From Starkeya sp. ORNL1 (GTDB lineage: Bacteria > Pseudomonadota > Alphaproteobacteria > Rhizobiales > Xanthobacteraceae): a stretch of DNA of 64,000 bases. Under the pieces are notes generated by a model, which searched no databases, was not told where the DNA came from, and was given only the letters and a program-made list of their open reading frames with translations. The position numbers and the translations under genes were made by a program. Location of the stretch: NCBI RefSeq assembly GCF_012971745.1, contig NZ_CP048834.1:3596001-3660000 (forward strand), given 5' to 3'. Shown here one piece after another: positions 39,577 to 48,491 of this stretch (positions within the stretch are counted from its first letter, which is position 1; each line of letters opens with the position of its first letter).

Positions 39577-39679
39577 CGTCATCCCGGCCGAAGGCGAAGC
39601 CGTAGAGCCGGGATCGCATGAAAGTGGAGAGCGTTTGCGCGATCCCGGATATGGCCTGGCGGCCATTCCGGGATGACGC
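39577..39679. repeat. Double family-A palindrome
   Basis: Two hairpins: GCGTCATCCCGGCC...GAGCCGGGATCGC and GCGATCCCGGATATGGCC...GGCCATTCCGGGATGACG. Together they form an inverted pair in the convergent gap between the dehydrogenase and SRPBCC genes. Confidence 0.78.
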
Positions 39680-39691
39680 ATCGTCGGAAGC

Positions 39692-40186
39692 CTACGCCTG
39701 CACCTGCGCCAGATGCGCCGCGAGCTGGTCCAGCGCGATGCCGAAACCCTGGGCGAAGCCCTGGTTCACGTGGAAATCATAGGACTCGGCGCTGTCGAAC
39801 ACGGTGCGAACCTTCATCGTGGTCCGATCACCAGCTTCCTCGAAAGTGACGGTCACCACCATCCGACCGGCGCCTTCGGCCAGGAAGCCATTGTCGAAGA
39901 CGATCTTCCGGTTCGGCACGATCTCGCGATATGCGCCGCCGAACGGGGGCTCCTGCACGCCGCTCGGGCCGGTCATGGCAAAGCGGAAACGCCCGCCGAC
40001 GCGAAAATCCACCTCGCACAGGCTCAGCGGATATTCGCCCGGGCCGAACCACCTCATCAGATGCTCCGGTTTGCTGAACGCGGCGAACAGCAGGCGCGCC
40101 GGGGCGTCGAAGACGCGGGTGATGACGACCTCGCGGTCGGCCTCCGATATTGTCGTCTTATTCGCGGTCAGTGCCGTCGCTTCCAT
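39692..40186 (-). CDS. SRPBCC / AHSA1-family protein
   Basis: A 164-aa helix-grip protein of the AHSA1 (Aha1-C-like) family: VVITRVFDAPARLLFAAFSKPEHLMRWFGPGEY, then GGRFRFAMTGPSG and MVVTVTFEEAGDRTTMKV. Such proteins bind hydrophobic ligands in a cavity. Its ATG at 40186 lies inside the 3' end of the arsR gene (29-nt overlap), so translation is coupled. arsR-SRPBCC pairs are widespread in proteobacteria; their natural signal is not established. Confidence 0.9.
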   Translation of the reverse strand: MEATALTANKTTISEADREVVITRVFDAPARLLFAAFSKPEHLMRWFGPGEYPLSLCEVDFRVGGRFRFAMTGPSGVQEPPFGGAYREIVPNRKIVFDNGFLAEGAGRMVVTVTFEEAGDRTTMKVRTVFDSAESYDFHVNQGFAQGFGIALDQLAAHLAQVQA

Positions 40187-40541
40187 GGCGTTCTCTCTCC
40201 TTCATCTCCTGAACATAGGCGTCGAGCTGGTCGAGGCTGGTCTCCCAGAAGCGGCGATAGCCGCCGAGCCAGCCGGCGGCCTCCTGCAGCGGGGCGGCAT
40301 CCAGCCGCACCGGGCGGAACTGCGCACTGCGGCCGCGTGCGACCAGGCCGGCGCCTTCCAGCACCTTGAGGTGCTTGGAGATGGTCGGCTGGCTCAGCGC
40401 AAAGGGGGCGACCAGTTCGTTCACCGTCGCCTCGCCCTCAGCCAGCCGGGCGAGAATGGCCCGACGGGTGGGGTCGGCGAGCGCGGCGAAGACGCGATCG
40501 AGCGGCGCGGCGGCAGGGGTCATTTTAATATCGCCATTCAT
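40158..40541 (-). CDS. ArsR/SmtB-family transcriptional regulator
   Basis: A 127-aa winged-helix repressor: LDRVFAALADPTRRAILARLAEGEATVNELVAPFALSQPTISKHLKVLEGAGLV, a textbook ArsR HTH. The metal-binding ELCVCDL motif is missing, so it is probably not a metal sensor. It precedes and overlaps an AHSA1-type gene, probably its target together with itself. Two possible starts: ATG at 40541 (used) and at 40523. Neither has a ribosome site, and a 12-bp direct repeat covers the first. Confidence 0.9.
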   Translation of the reverse strand: MNGDIKMTPAAAPLDRVFAALADPTRRAILARLAEGEATVNELVAPFALSQPTISKHLKVLEGAGLVARGRSAQFRPVRLDAAPLQEAAGWLGGYRRFWETSLDQLDAYVQEMKERERHGSDGTDRE

Positions 40542-40564
40542 CTATATTGCTATTCATCTATATA
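40536..40564. promoter_or_regulatory. Direct repeat at the arsR start (putative operator/promoter)
   Basis: ATTCATCTATAT occurs at 40536-40547 and again at 40552-40563, 16 bp apart on the plus strand. On the minus strand it reads ATATAGATGAAT. TATATA at its far end could act as the -10 of the arsR promoter, and the nearer copy includes the ATG at 40541. This suggests autorepression by binding over the start, with an unusually short leader. Confidence 0.45.
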
Positions 40565-40847
40565 AAGGACCATCCCTAACGTCAAGCCCTGGGAACGGCG
40601 GTGCCCGTGTGGCGCGCGGCAATCGCGCCACGGCAGCGTCGCCCTGGCATGCCAGAATGCCTTCCCTTGGTGCCGGACCGGCTCAAAAGCGCCTGCGACA
40701 GAGCGTCCGCGTCATGATTTTGTCTTGTAACTACAATGGGTTGACACTAACGATCACATCCTTGACACCCCTAGGGCCGATCACTATGGTGCGGCGCGGT
40801 TTCGGGGTTTTGGGGAAGCTCATCTCCGGTCAGGGCCGAACGCAATC
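40542..40847. other. 306-bp divergent regulatory region between arsR and atpI
   Basis: The left end carries the arsR repeat. The right part carries a good sigma-70-type promoter for the atp operon (40762-40790) and an additional TTGACA at 40741. The middle (40580-40720) shows only a GTGGCGCGCGGC/GCGCCAC dyad and no gene. Confidence 0.6.
40762..40790 (+). promoter_or_regulatory. Predicted promoter of the ATP synthase F0 operon
   Basis: TTGACA (40762-40767), 17 bp, TATGGT (40785-40790). This is the best sigma-70-type match in the window. Transcription would start near 40797, about 50 nt before the atpI ATG. A second TTGACA at 40741 has no matching -10 at the right distance. Confidence 0.6.
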
Positions 40848-41234
40848 ATGGACGACCGCAAACCGACGGACGGCCAAGACGGCGGGCAGCCTCGGCAAGC
40901 CACCGACGCCGAACTTGCCAACCGCCTGAAAACTCTCGACGCCGCCGTCAGGAAGGTGCGCTCGGAGCAGCAGGCGGAAGACGCCGCAGCCGCGGCGGGA
41001 CCAAACAAGACGTCGGCCACGGCCGGGATGACCCTCGCCTTCCGCCTTGGGAGCGAGTTCGTCGCCGGAGTGCTGGTCGGGGCTGGGCTGGGCTGGGCTA
41101 TCGACCGGGTCCTCGGCACCACGCCCTGGGCGATGATCGTGCTCCTGTTGCTCGGCTTCGGCGCCGGCATCATGAACATGATGCGCGCCGCCGGCGAGAC
41201 CGGGCGCAAGAAACCGCCGCAAGGCGGGGCCTAA
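40848..41234 (+). CDS. atpI: ATP synthase protein I
   Basis: A 128-aa small membrane protein. A charged N-terminus is followed by two hydrophobic helices (LGSEFVAGVLVGAGLGWAIDRVL and PWAMIVLLLLGFGAGIMNMMRAA), the AtpI/AtpQ-type fold that helps assemble the c-ring or supply Mg2+. It is first in the F0 operon and precedes atpB by about 150 bp. Confidence 0.88.
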   Translation: MDDRKPTDGQDGGQPRQATDAELANRLKTLDAAVRKVRSEQQAEDAAAAAGPNKTSATAGMTLAFRLGSEFVAGVLVGAGLGWAIDRVLGTTPWAMIVLLLLGFGAGIMNMMRAAGETGRKKPPQGGA

Positions 41235-41387
41235 ACCACCCGCCGCAAGGCGGTGCATAGAAAGCGCAGTGCGGCCTTACGGCCAGTACCGCCACGGAAT
41301 TCGGGACGGCGCCGCCGCGCGGGCGGCGCGGGATTGACACGGGGAAGGCGCCTGCAACGGGCGTCGTGACAAGGGCAGCGACCGGCG

Positions 41388-42146
41388 ATGGCGACCGAGA
41401 TCGATCCGATCCATCAATTCGAGATCATCAAGATCGTGGATCTGGGGGCGCCGGGCGGCGTGCAGCTCGCCTTCACCAATTCCGCCGCCTTCATGCTGGG
41501 CATCGTCGCCCTGGTGTTTTTCTTTCTCACCTTCGCCACCCGCGGCCGCACTCTGGTGCCGGGCCGCCTGCAGTCGCTGGCGGAGATGAGCTACGAATTC
41601 GTGGCCTCGACGATACGAACCACCGCCGGCAATGACGGCATGAAGTTCTTCCCGCTGGTGTTTTCGCTCTTCATCTTCGTCCTGATGTCGAACTTCATCG
41701 GGCTGATCCCCTATACCTTCACGGTCACCAGCCACATCATCGTGACCGCCGCGCTCGCCGCCATCGTCATCGGCACCGTCATCATTTACGGCTTCGTGCG
41801 CCACGGCACCCACTTCCTGCATCTGTTCGTGCCGTCGGGCGTACCGGCCTTCCTGCTGCCCTTCATGGTCGTGATCGAGGTCATCTCCTTCCTCTCGCGC
41901 CCGATCAGCCTCTCGCTGCGCCTCTTCGCCAACATGCTGGCCGGCCACATCGCCCTGAAGGTGTTCGCCGGCTTCATAGTGATGATGAGCGCCGGCGGCG
42001 TGCTTGGCACCCTTGGGGCGACGCTGCCGCTCTTCATGGTCGTCGCGCTTACCGCGCTCGAGTTCCTGGTCGCTGCCCTGCAGGCTTACGTTTTCGCGGT
42101 GCTGACCTGCATCTATCTCAACGACGCGCTGCATCCGGGCCACTGA
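41388..42146 (+). CDS. atpB: ATP synthase F0 subunit a
   Basis: A 252-aa proton-channel subunit. The essential Arg lies in [14 protein letters not shown], the family's most conserved helix; [14 protein letters not shown] and [30 protein letters not shown] are also typical. It sits in the inner membrane next to the c-ring. It is transcribed with atpI, atpE, atpF' and atpF. Confidence 0.96.
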   Translation: MATEIDPIHQFEIIKIVDLGAPGGVQLAFTNSAAFMLGIVALVFFFLTFATRGRTLVPGRLQSLAEMSYEFVASTIRTTAGNDGMKFFPLVFSLFIFVLMSNFIGLIPYTFTVTSHIIVTAALAAIVIGTVIIYGFVRHGTHFLHLFVPSGVPAFLLPFMVVIEVISFLSRPISLSLRLFANMLAGHIALKVFAGFIVMMSAGGVLGTLGATLPLFMVVALTALEFLVAALQAYVFAVLTCIYLNDALHPGH

Positions 42147-42212
42147 TCGGCGCGCTCGCGGGAAACCAACCAGTCCTTCAACCAATCAAGTCGAATTCAA
42201 CAGGAGAAGATC

Positions 42213-42440
42213 ATGGAAGCGGAAGCCGCCAAGTTCCTCGGCGCCGGTATCGCCTGCCTCGGCATGGGCCTTGCCGCCATGGGCGTCGGCAACATCTTCG
42301 GCAACTTCCTCTCCGGTGCGCTGCGCAACCCGTCGGCCGCCGACGGCCAGTTCGCCCGCGCCTTCATCGGTGCGGCGCTTGCGGAAGGTCTCGGCATCTT
42401 CTCGCTCGTCGTCGCGCTCGTCCTGCTGTTCGTGGCCTGA
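42213..42440 (+). CDS. atpE: ATP synthase F0 subunit c
   Basis: A 75-aa two-helix hairpin, [20 protein letters not shown] and [28 protein letters not shown]. The polar loop is [14 protein letters not shown] and the proton-carrying Glu lies in AALAEGLG (helix 2). AGGAG lies 8 nt before the ATG. Length and sequence are those of typical alphaproteobacterial H+ c subunits, with no Na+ ligands seen. Confidence 0.96.
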   Translation: MEAEAAKFLGAGIACLGMGLAAMGVGNIFGNFLSGALRNPSAADGQFARAFIGAALAEGLGIFSLVVALVLLFVA

Positions 42441-42518
42441 TGTACGGCGCGGGACCGGTGCATCCGGTCCCGCCCTCATCTTTCTACGCAGCGGATCGAA
42501 CCCGAGGAAGCCTGAACC

Positions 42519-43166
42519 ATGTCCGAGACCAGCGGTCCGGCCGTCACCTACATCATCGCCCAGGCGGAAGTCCCGGCACCCGGTGCGGGTGTCGGCACCG
42601 AGGCCGGCGCGCATGAAGCCGGCGGCGTCGTCCATGGCGTCGAGATCGGGACGCCGGGCGAAGAAGCGCACGGTTCGAGCTTCCCGCCGTTCGATGCCCA
42701 TACCTTCCCCTCGCAGCTGATCTGGTTCGCCATCGCCTTCGGCGCGCTCTATCTGCTGATGAGCCGCATCGCGCTGCCGCGCATCGCCAATATCCTGGAA
42801 GAGCGGCACGACCGCGTCGCCGACGACCGGGAAGAGGCCGCGCGCCTCACCGCCGAGAGCGAAGCCGCTGCCGCAGCCTATGAGAAGGCGCTCGCCAGCG
42901 CTCGCGGCAAGGCCCAGGGCATTGCCGGCGAGACCCGCGACAAGCTCGCAGCCGAGGCCGAGACCAAGCGCAAGTCGCTGGAATCCGAGCTGTCCGCCAA
43001 GCTGTCGGCGGCGGAAGCACAGATCTCCGCGACCAAGGATGCGGCGATGTCCAATGTCCGTGGCATCGCCATCGACGCCGCCGGCGCCATCGTCAATGAG
43101 CTGGTCGGCGAAGCGCCGGCCGCGCACGCGGTGGAAGCCGCGGTCGACACCGCGATCAAGAGCTGA
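42519..43166 (+). CDS. atpF': ATP synthase F0 subunit b' (second b-type stalk subunit)
   Basis: A 215-aa peripheral-stalk subunit. An extended N-terminal region (residues 1-65, with HGVEIGTPGEEAHGSS) is followed by one membrane helix (FPSQLIWFAIAFGALYLLMSR) and a long helical rod (EERHDRVADDREEAARLTAE). In alphaproteobacteria b' and b form a heterodimer holding F1 still. The first 65 residues are longer than in many relatives and look disordered. Confidence 0.93.
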   Translation: MSETSGPAVTYIIAQAEVPAPGAGVGTEAGAHEAGGVVHGVEIGTPGEEAHGSSFPPFDAHTFPSQLIWFAIAFGALYLLMSRIALPRIANILEERHDRVADDREEAARLTAESEAAAAAYEKALASARGKAQGIAGETRDKLAAEAETKRKSLESELSAKLSAAEAQISATKDAAMSNVRGIAIDAAGAIVNELVGEAPAAHAVEAAVDTAIKS

Positions 43167-43176
43167 GGGCCGCGAT

Positions 43177-43659
43177 ATGGGTAGCGCAGAACTCTGGGTC
43201 GCCGTCGCCTTCGTCATCTTCATGGCCATCCTGGCCAAGGCCGGCGCCTTCTCGGGCATCCTCCGCTCGCTGGATTCCCGCGGCGATCGCATCCGTACCG
43301 AGCTGGAAGAGGCCCGCCGGCTGCGCGAGGAAGCGCAGAAGCTGGTCGCCGAATATCAGCGCCGCCAGCGTGAGGCCGAGGCGGAGGCCGAGGCCATCGT
43401 CACCACCGCCAAGCTTGAGGCCGAGCGTCTCGCCACCGAGGCCAAGACCAAGCTGGAAGACATGATCGCCCGCCGCACCAAGATGGCCGAGCAGAAGATC
43501 GCCCAGGCCGAGGCACAGGCCGTCGCCGATGTGCGTGCCGCCGCTGCCGAAGTCGCGGCGACCGCCGCCGAGGGCCTGCTCAAGGCGCAGGTGGTGGGCC
43601 AGACCGCCGACCGCCTGCTCGACGCAGCGGTGCGCGACGTGAAGGCGAAGCTGAACTGA
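43177..43659 (+). CDS. atpF: ATP synthase F0 subunit b
   Basis: A 160-aa stalk subunit with a membrane helix (ELWVAVAFVIFMAILAKAGAF) and a charged helical rod (SRGDRIRTELEEARRLREEAQKLVAEYQRRQREAE). The ATG at 43177 is 10 bp after the b' stop. It is the last gene of the operon; a strong rho-independent terminator follows 26 bp later. F1 genes are not in the window, as is normal for the split atp loci of this class. Confidence 0.94.
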   Translation: MGSAELWVAVAFVIFMAILAKAGAFSGILRSLDSRGDRIRTELEEARRLREEAQKLVAEYQRRQREAEAEAEAIVTTAKLEAERLATEAKTKLEDMIARRTKMAEQKIAQAEAQAVADVRAAAAEVAATAAEGLLKAQVVGQTADRLLDAAVRDVKAKLN

Positions 43660-43685
43660 GATCGACCCACGGGTCCGACGTTTCG

Positions 43686-43717
43686 AATGCCCGGCGAGAG
43701 CCGGGCATTTTTGTTTT
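43686..43717 (+). terminator. Rho-independent terminator of the atp operon
   Basis: AATGCCCGGC-GAGA-GCCGGGCATT forms a 10-bp stem with 4-nt loop, followed by TTTGTTTT. This is the clearest intrinsic terminator in the window. Confidence 0.88.
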
Positions 43718-43750
43718 GGGCTGTTGGCGCTGCCGGGCGGGGCTGCGCAC

Positions 43751-43865
43751 TGCTTCAGCATCCTTCGAGGCCCGGCTTTGCCGGGCGCCTCAGGATGACG
43801 CTTTATATGAACCACGTCATCCTCAGGTGCGAGCACAGCGAGCCTCGAAGGAGGCTCAAGCAGAG
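43751..43865. repeat. Paired intergenic palindrome, family C
   Basis: TTCAGCATCCTTCGAGGCCC with GGCGCCTCAGGATGACG, then ACGTCATCCTCAGGTGCG with GCGAGCCTCGAAGGAGGC. It lies between the atp terminator and the cell-wall hydrolase gene. Confidence 0.75.
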
Positions 43866-43882
43866 CACCGCTCAAAAGCGCC

Positions 43883-45115
43883 TCAGCTGTCCCAGCGCCT
43901 CGGCCGGTAGAACGTATGCTCCCCGATGCGGTCGAGCTTGCGCATCTCGCGGACCCAGCGCGGATGCACCGACTGGGCGTGGTAGTGCGTCGCCTTACCG
44001 ACCTTTTCGTCCCATACCTTGCCGTCGAGCATGTCGGCCGCGATGCGGGTCGCCTGCTTCCACAATTCCGGCTCGGTGACGACATCGCGGATATTGTCGC
44101 AGGCGAAGGTGAACTGGCAGGCCAGCTTGCGGTTGGCGTTCTGGTAGACCGCGCGGCACACATCGGCCGGGTAATAGCCCGAGAACACCCGGTTCATCAC
44201 CACTTGCGCCACCGCCACCTGGCCCCGCTCGGGCTCGCCGCGGCTCTCGAAATAGACCGCCTCGGCGAGACACTTCTCCGCCCTAGCCCGGCGCTTGCCC
44301 TCGAGGCCAAGCCGCTCCGCCGGACTGGACGGGGTTGCGTCCTCGCCGGTCACCTCGCCCTTGGCGGCGACGCTGATGCCGCCATCGTCGAGATAATGGA
44401 AGGGCTGCGGCGGCAAGGCCGTGGGATCGGCGCCGAAGATGAAGGCGGTCTCGTGATAGATCGGCCGCGCGGGCGGCGCAGCTGCCGAGGCAGGCGCAGG
44501 TGGTGTTGCGGCGGCGGTCCGTGTCTCCGGCGCGCCCCCTATATCGACCACGTCGCCCGGCAGCATGGCGACCGCCTCGTCGCCGGCGGGCGCCGGTGCC
44601 CCGGCGCCCGGTTCCTCACCATTGTCCTGGGCGAAGTCATCATATTCGGAGGCGTCGCCGGTGGGATCGCCGGCCTCGATTGCCGCGACCTCGGCGTCGC
44701 TGGCCTCGGCAGGATCGGTCCCGATGCCGGCCGTGCCGCTACCCGCGGCTACTGAGGCCGGGCCCGCGCTATTGGTGCCTGGCGAGGGATCGACGGGGCG
44801 GGCGGCGAGCGCGAGCGGCAGCCGGTCGGCCTTGGCGTCGCGATTGACGCTGACCGCCAGCGGCACGCGCGGCGGCTCGGGGATGGCGGCGCCGAGCGGG
44901 CCCTCCTGCGGCGCCGGCCAGGCAAAGGTCGCGGTCTTCAGCGATGTGAGCGAACTGCCCACCACGAAGATGCGGGCGCGCTCGGTAACTTCAGGTCGGT
45001 GGGCGAGGAGGCCGGCGAAGTCCTGATAGCCGACGCTGGTACTCGCGCCGGCGATCAGCAGCACCAATGAGCCAAACAGGACGCCGTGCCGCCGACGCCG
45101 ACGTGAGACACGCAT
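43883..45115 (-). CDS. SleB-like cell wall hydrolase, membrane-anchored
   Basis: A 410-aa protein. A basic start (MRVSRRRRRHG) and one hydrophobic helix (VLFGSLVLLIAGASTSVGYQ) place it in the inner membrane or as a signal anchor. About 230 residues of Ala/Pro/Gly-rich linker follow. The C-terminal ~140 residues are a Hydrolase_2 (SleB) domain: CLAEAVYFESRGEPERGQVAVAQVVMNRVFSGYYPADVC, with the catalytic Glu in YFESRGE, ending THYHAQSVHPRWVREM. It should cut peptidoglycan glycan strands. The ATG at 45115 is chosen because the longer frame adds a Cys-rich, unlikely N-terminus. Confidence 0.87.
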   Translation of the reverse strand: MRVSRRRRRHGVLFGSLVLLIAGASTSVGYQDFAGLLAHRPEVTERARIFVVGSSLTSLKTATFAWPAPQEGPLGAAIPEPPRVPLAVSVNRDAKADRLPLALAARPVDPSPGTNSAGPASVAAGSGTAGIGTDPAEASDAEVAAIEAGDPTGDASEYDDFAQDNGEEPGAGAPAPAGDEAVAMLPGDVVDIGGAPETRTAAATPPAPASAAAPPARPIYHETAFIFGADPTALPPQPFHYLDDGGISVAAKGEVTGEDATPSSPAERLGLEGKRRARAEKCLAEAVYFESRGEPERGQVAVAQVVMNRVFSGYYPADVCRAVYQNANRKLACQFTFACDNIRDVVTEPELWKQATRIAADMLDGKVWDEKVGKATHYHAQSVHPRWVREMRKLDRIGEHTFYRPRRWDS

Positions 45116-45326
45116 GGACGCAACGCCTACGCAACAGGACACACATGATCCGGACCGTGGCTTGCCGATCACAGGCAATGCCTCGAATGCCGGACATCTT
45201 GGTTGTCGCGCATTAACCTTGCGGGCGGGTTAACGAGAGGGCGTCGGCATGGCCGAACCGTGTCGGCGAAAGGGATTCGACGGGGCAAGCAAAGCGGAAT
45301 TACCGTTCAATAACAACGTCAGCGGA

Positions 45327-45398
45327 GAGCCGGGATCGCGTGACGATGAAGTGCGTTTGCGCGATCCCGGATCGGCCTGACGGCCGTCCGGGATGACG
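45327..45398. repeat. Family-A palindrome (one and a half units)
   Basis: GAGCCGGGATCGCGTGACG and then GCGATCCCGGATCGGCC...GGCCGTCCGGGATGACG. It lies in the spacer between the SleB-like and tsaC genes. Confidence 0.72.
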
Positions 45399-45422
45399 AC
45401 ACAATGGAGATGAGTCGGAAAA

Positions 45423-46424
45423 TCAGCGTGGCGCGGCGGCGCGATTGAGCCGGTCGCGGATCGCCTCGCCGAGCCCCTCATGCGGGATCGGCGCCACCGC
45501 GATGCCGGTGACACCGGGGGCGTCCAGCGCACGCAGGTGCGCGAACAGGTTCGCCGCCGCCTCGACCAGATCGCCGGTCGGGCTGAGGTCGAGAACGGCG
45601 ACCGCAGCTTCGCTCCCCGCCGGGCGGGCGCCGGCAAAGCCGAGCAGCGCTTCGCCGGGCCGCACCTCGGCGGCATCGAGCCGCACCGGGACGGACGGCG
45701 CATAATGCGAGGCCAGCATGCCCGGAGCGATCGGGGCCTCCCCGGCGGCGCCCTTGTGTGTCGTCCGGCGGGCCAGCACATGGCCCAAAGCCGCCTCGAT
45801 CGGCCCACGGGCAAGGCCGCCCGGCCGCAGCAGAATGGTGCGCTCACCGGAGCAATCGAGAATGGTCGATTCGATGCCGACCGCACTCGCCCCGGCGTCC
45901 AGCACCAGTTCGATCAGTCCGTCGAGATCGGCCATCACGTGGTCGGCGCTGGTCGGCGAGACATGGCCGGAGCGATTGGCGCTCGGAGCCGCGATCGGCC
46001 GCCCCGCCGCCTCCAGCACCGCGCGGGCGACAGGATGCGCCGGCACGCGGATGGCAAGCGTCGAAAGCCCGGCACGGGCGAGATCGCAGACCGCGCCTTC
46101 GCGCGCCGGCACCACCAGTGTGAGCGGCCCAGGCCAGAAGCGGGCGGCGAGTGCTTCCGCCTCGGCGCTGAAGACGCCGATGCGCCGCGCCGCGGCAAGG
46201 TCCGGCACATGGGCGATCAGCGGATTGAACGAGGGCCGCCCCTTCGCGGCATAGAGCCGCGCCACGGCGCGCGGATCGGTGGCGTCGCAGGCGAGGCCGT
46301 AGACCGTCTCGGTCGGCAACGCGACGAGGCCGCCGGCGCGCAGCAGGCGCGCGGCCTCATGGATGCCCGCAGCATCCGCCGGCACCAGCCGTGTCCCGAT
46401 CCGTGTCTGCGCCATCGCGGCCAT
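45423..46424 (-). CDS. tsaC: L-threonylcarbamoyladenylate synthase (Sua5/YrdC/TsaC family)
   Basis: A 333-aa Sua5-type protein that makes threonylcarbamoyl-AMP, the first step of t6A in tRNA. The N-terminal YrdC domain has the KxR/SxN pocket motifs (LVALPTETVYGLACDAT, AAKGRPSFNPLIAHV, APSANRSGHVSPTSADHV). The C-terminal Sua5 domain (IAPGMLASHYAPSVPVRL) makes it longer than bare TsaC. It works in the same pathway as the TsaE at the other end of the window. Divergent from the deacetylase gene. Confidence 0.94.
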   Translation of the reverse strand: MAAMAQTRIGTRLVPADAAGIHEAARLLRAGGLVALPTETVYGLACDATDPRAVARLYAAKGRPSFNPLIAHVPDLAAARRIGVFSAEAEALAARFWPGPLTLVVPAREGAVCDLARAGLSTLAIRVPAHPVARAVLEAAGRPIAAPSANRSGHVSPTSADHVMADLDGLIELVLDAGASAVGIESTILDCSGERTILLRPGGLARGPIEAALGHVLARRTTHKGAAGEAPIAPGMLASHYAPSVPVRLDAAEVRPGEALLGFAGARPAGSEAAVAVLDLSPTGDLVEAAANLFAHLRALDAPGVTGIAVAPIPHEGLGEAIRDRLNRAAAPR

Positions 46425-46592
46425 CGGCGATCCCCGTTGAAGCGCGGCTCGATAGGCGCCCGCCGCGGCGGGGTCAAGGCGGCCCTCAAAAATCCCCGAG
46501 CGGCTGCGGCCAAACGTGGCATATCGTGCACCGCAACCCTATAAGACCATGAGCTGCCACGCCCAAAGGCACCGCCGACGAGGACTGCCCTG

Positions 46593-47522
46593 ATGTCGAC
46601 CCTGCTGATTGCCCATGATGCCAGCCTCAACCACCTGACACCGCCGGGCCATCCGGAACGGCCGGACCGCGTGCGGGCGCTGAACCGGGTGTTCGAGCAG
46701 GAGCAGTTCGCCACCCTCGCCCGCGAGCAGGCGCCAATGGGTGCGCGCGAGGACATCGTCCGCGTCCATCCGGAGGATTATGTCGCCGCGCTCGACGAGG
46801 CGATGCCGGAAGAGGGCCTGGTGCGCATCGACGGCGACACCGTGATGTCCCCCGGCACCGGCGAGGCGATCTGGCGCGGCGTCGGCGGCTCGGTACTGGC
46901 GGTCGACGAGGTGCTGGCCGGCAGGGCGAAGAACGCCTTCGTCGCCATGCGCCCGCCCGGACACCATGCCGAGACCCGCACCCCGATGGGCTTCTGCCTG
47001 TTCAACAATGTCGCCATCGCCGCCCGCCATGCGCAGAAGGTGCACGGCATCGGCCGCGTCGCCATCGTCGATTTCGACGTGCACCACGGCAATGGCACGC
47101 AGGAGATCTTCTGGAACGACCCGACCGTGATGTACGCCTCGACCCATGAGATGCCGCTGTTCCCCGGCACCGGATCGGTCGGCGAGCGCGGCCTCTCGGA
47201 CAATATCGTCAATGCTCCGCTGCGCGCCGGCGACGGTGGCGAGCGCTTCAAGCAGGCCTTCGAGGACCGCATATTGCCGCGGCTGGAGGCGTTCGGGCCG
47301 GAACTCCTGATCATCTCCGCCGGCTTCGATGCCCACACCCGCGACCCGCTGGCGAACCTCAACCTGCTCGAGGACGATTATACGTGGGTGACGAAGAAGC
47401 TGATGGACCTCGCTGAAAAGCACGCGGGCGGCCGGCTGGTCTCGGTGCTGGAAGGCGGCTATGACCTCGAAGGACTGGCCCGCTCGGCGTCGGCGCATGT
47501 CATGGCGCTGATGCGCGGGTGA
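46593..47522 (+). CDS. Histone-deacetylase-family / acetylpolyamine amidohydrolase-like enzyme
   Basis: A 309-aa zinc hydrolase. The charge-relay and zinc motifs are intact: [37 protein letters not shown] and [17 protein letters not shown], with [16 protein letters not shown] near the end. Such bacterial enzymes deacetylate lysines, polyamines or small amides. It is the first gene of a cluster with xseB, which is conserved in Hyphomicrobiales. The substrate is not known. Confidence 0.92.
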   Translation: MSTLLIAHDASLNHLTPPGHPERPDRVRALNRVFEQEQFATLAREQAPMGAREDIVRVHPEDYVAALDEAMPEEGLVRIDGDTVMSPGTGEAIWRGVGGSVLAVDEVLAGRAKNAFVAMRPPGHHAETRTPMGFCLFNNVAIAARHAQKVHGIGRVAIVDFDVHHGNGTQEIFWNDPTVMYASTHEMPLFPGTGSVGERGLSDNIVNAPLRAGDGGERFKQAFEDRILPRLEAFGPELLIISAGFDAHTRDPLANLNLLEDDYTWVTKKLMDLAEKHAGGRLVSVLEGGYDLEGLARSASAHVMALMRG

Positions 47523-47536
47523 GGCGGGAGAGCATG

Positions 47537-47782
47537 ATGACCGACGCTTCGGATGTGAAGACGCTGAGCTTCGAGAAGGCGCTGGCCGAGCTCGAGACAA
47601 TCGTCGGCAAGCTGGAAAGCGGCAATGTCCCGCTGGAGGAATCGATCACGCTCTATCAGCGTGGTGAAGCCCTGAAGGCGCGGTGCGACGCACTGCTGAA
47701 AGACGCCGAGGCCCGCGTCGAGAAGATCACGCTCAGTGCCGACGGCAAGCCGGCCGGCACCGTGCCGCTGGATGGCGAGTGA
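47537..47782 (+). CDS. xseB: Exodeoxyribonuclease VII small subunit
   Basis: An 81-aa protein: [57 protein letters not shown]. This is the XseB helical hairpin. Four to six copies coat each XseA in the nuclease that trims single-stranded DNA. Two adjacent ATGs (47534, 47537) compete; GGGAG is best spaced for 47537. It overlaps no gene and sits 14 bp after the deacetylase. Confidence 0.93.
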   Translation: MTDASDVKTLSFEKALAELETIVGKLESGNVPLEESITLYQRGEALKARCDALLKDAEARVEKITLSADGKPAGTVPLDGE

Positions 47783-47797
47783 GCGGCAGCGCTCGCC

Positions 47798-48262
47798 GTG
47801 ACCGTCCGGCTGCGCGCCCATCATCTGCTGTGCCTGCTCACTTATGTCGGCAAGGGTTATACGCCGGCCTTCACCACCAATTACGACGTGGTCGTCGCCC
47901 GGCTGAATGCCGGCGAGAACGTGCAATTGGTCGAGGGCCCGGACGACATCTGCGCCCCGATGCTGGCTGATGGCCACCATTGCCTCAATGCCAGCATCGT
48001 CGAGCGCGACCGGCAGGCGATGGACGATGTCGCGATGCTGCTCGAACGACCGCTTGCCTCCGGCATGACACTGGCACTTGACGCCGCATTGGTTCGGCTC
48101 ATGCGGTCAGGCTTCGCCGCCAACGCCACGCGCCAGGCCTACGCGGGCTGCGAATGGTCGGCGCTCTGCACCGGCATCGCCGGAAGCGCGTTCGCCGGCG
48201 CGCGGTTGCGCGGCGCGCAAGAAGCTCTCAACCGGCGAGGCGCTCGCGGCAAGCGGGGTTGA
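47798..48262 (+). CDS. DUF1284 protein
   Basis: A 154-aa protein recognised by TVRLRAHHLLCLLTYVGKGYTPAFTTNYD, the start of DUF1284. It has conserved-looking Cys and His residues (LLCLL, DICAPM, HHCLNAS, GCEWSALC) that might hold a metal or iron-sulfur cluster. The start is GTG at 47798, 15 bp after xseB. Its last 35 nt overlap the 3' end of the DUF1272 gene on the other strand. Function unknown. Confidence 0.82.
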   Translation: MTVRLRAHHLLCLLTYVGKGYTPAFTTNYDVVVARLNAGENVQLVEGPDDICAPMLADGHHCLNASIVERDRQAMDDVAMLLERPLASGMTLALDAALVRLMRSGFAANATRQAYAGCEWSALCTGIAGSAFAGARLRGAQEALNRRGARGKRG

Positions 48263-48479
48263 ACACCCGCTCGGTGGAAGCGGGATTGCGCGCCAGCGCG
48301 ACCGCCGGGCGTATCGGCCGGCGGACCAGTTCGCCGGAGCAGTTCGGGCAGATCCCATCCAGCACCTCGGCGGCGCACGTCGCGCAGAAGGTGCATTCAA
48401 AGGTGCAGATCATGGCGTCGGGGCTGTCAGCCGGCAGGTCGCGGTCGCAGCACTCGCAGCTCGGCCTCAGTTCCAGCAT
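48228..48479 (-). CDS. DUF1272 small zinc-ribbon-like protein
   Basis: An 83-aa Cys-rich protein: MLELRPSCECCDRDLPADSP, ICTFECTFCATCAAEVLDGICPNCSGELVRRP. The C-x-C-C, C-x3-C-x2-C-x2-C and C-x2-C pairs fit a zinc ribbon and match DUF1272. Many homologues are annotated only as conserved hypothetical. It converges with, and overlaps, the DUF1284 gene by 35 nt. Confidence 0.87.
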   Translation of the reverse strand: MLELRPSCECCDRDLPADSPDAMICTFECTFCATCAAEVLDGICPNCSGELVRRPIRPAVALARNPASTERVFNPACRERLAG

Positions 48480-48491
48480 GCCCGCCCCTTC

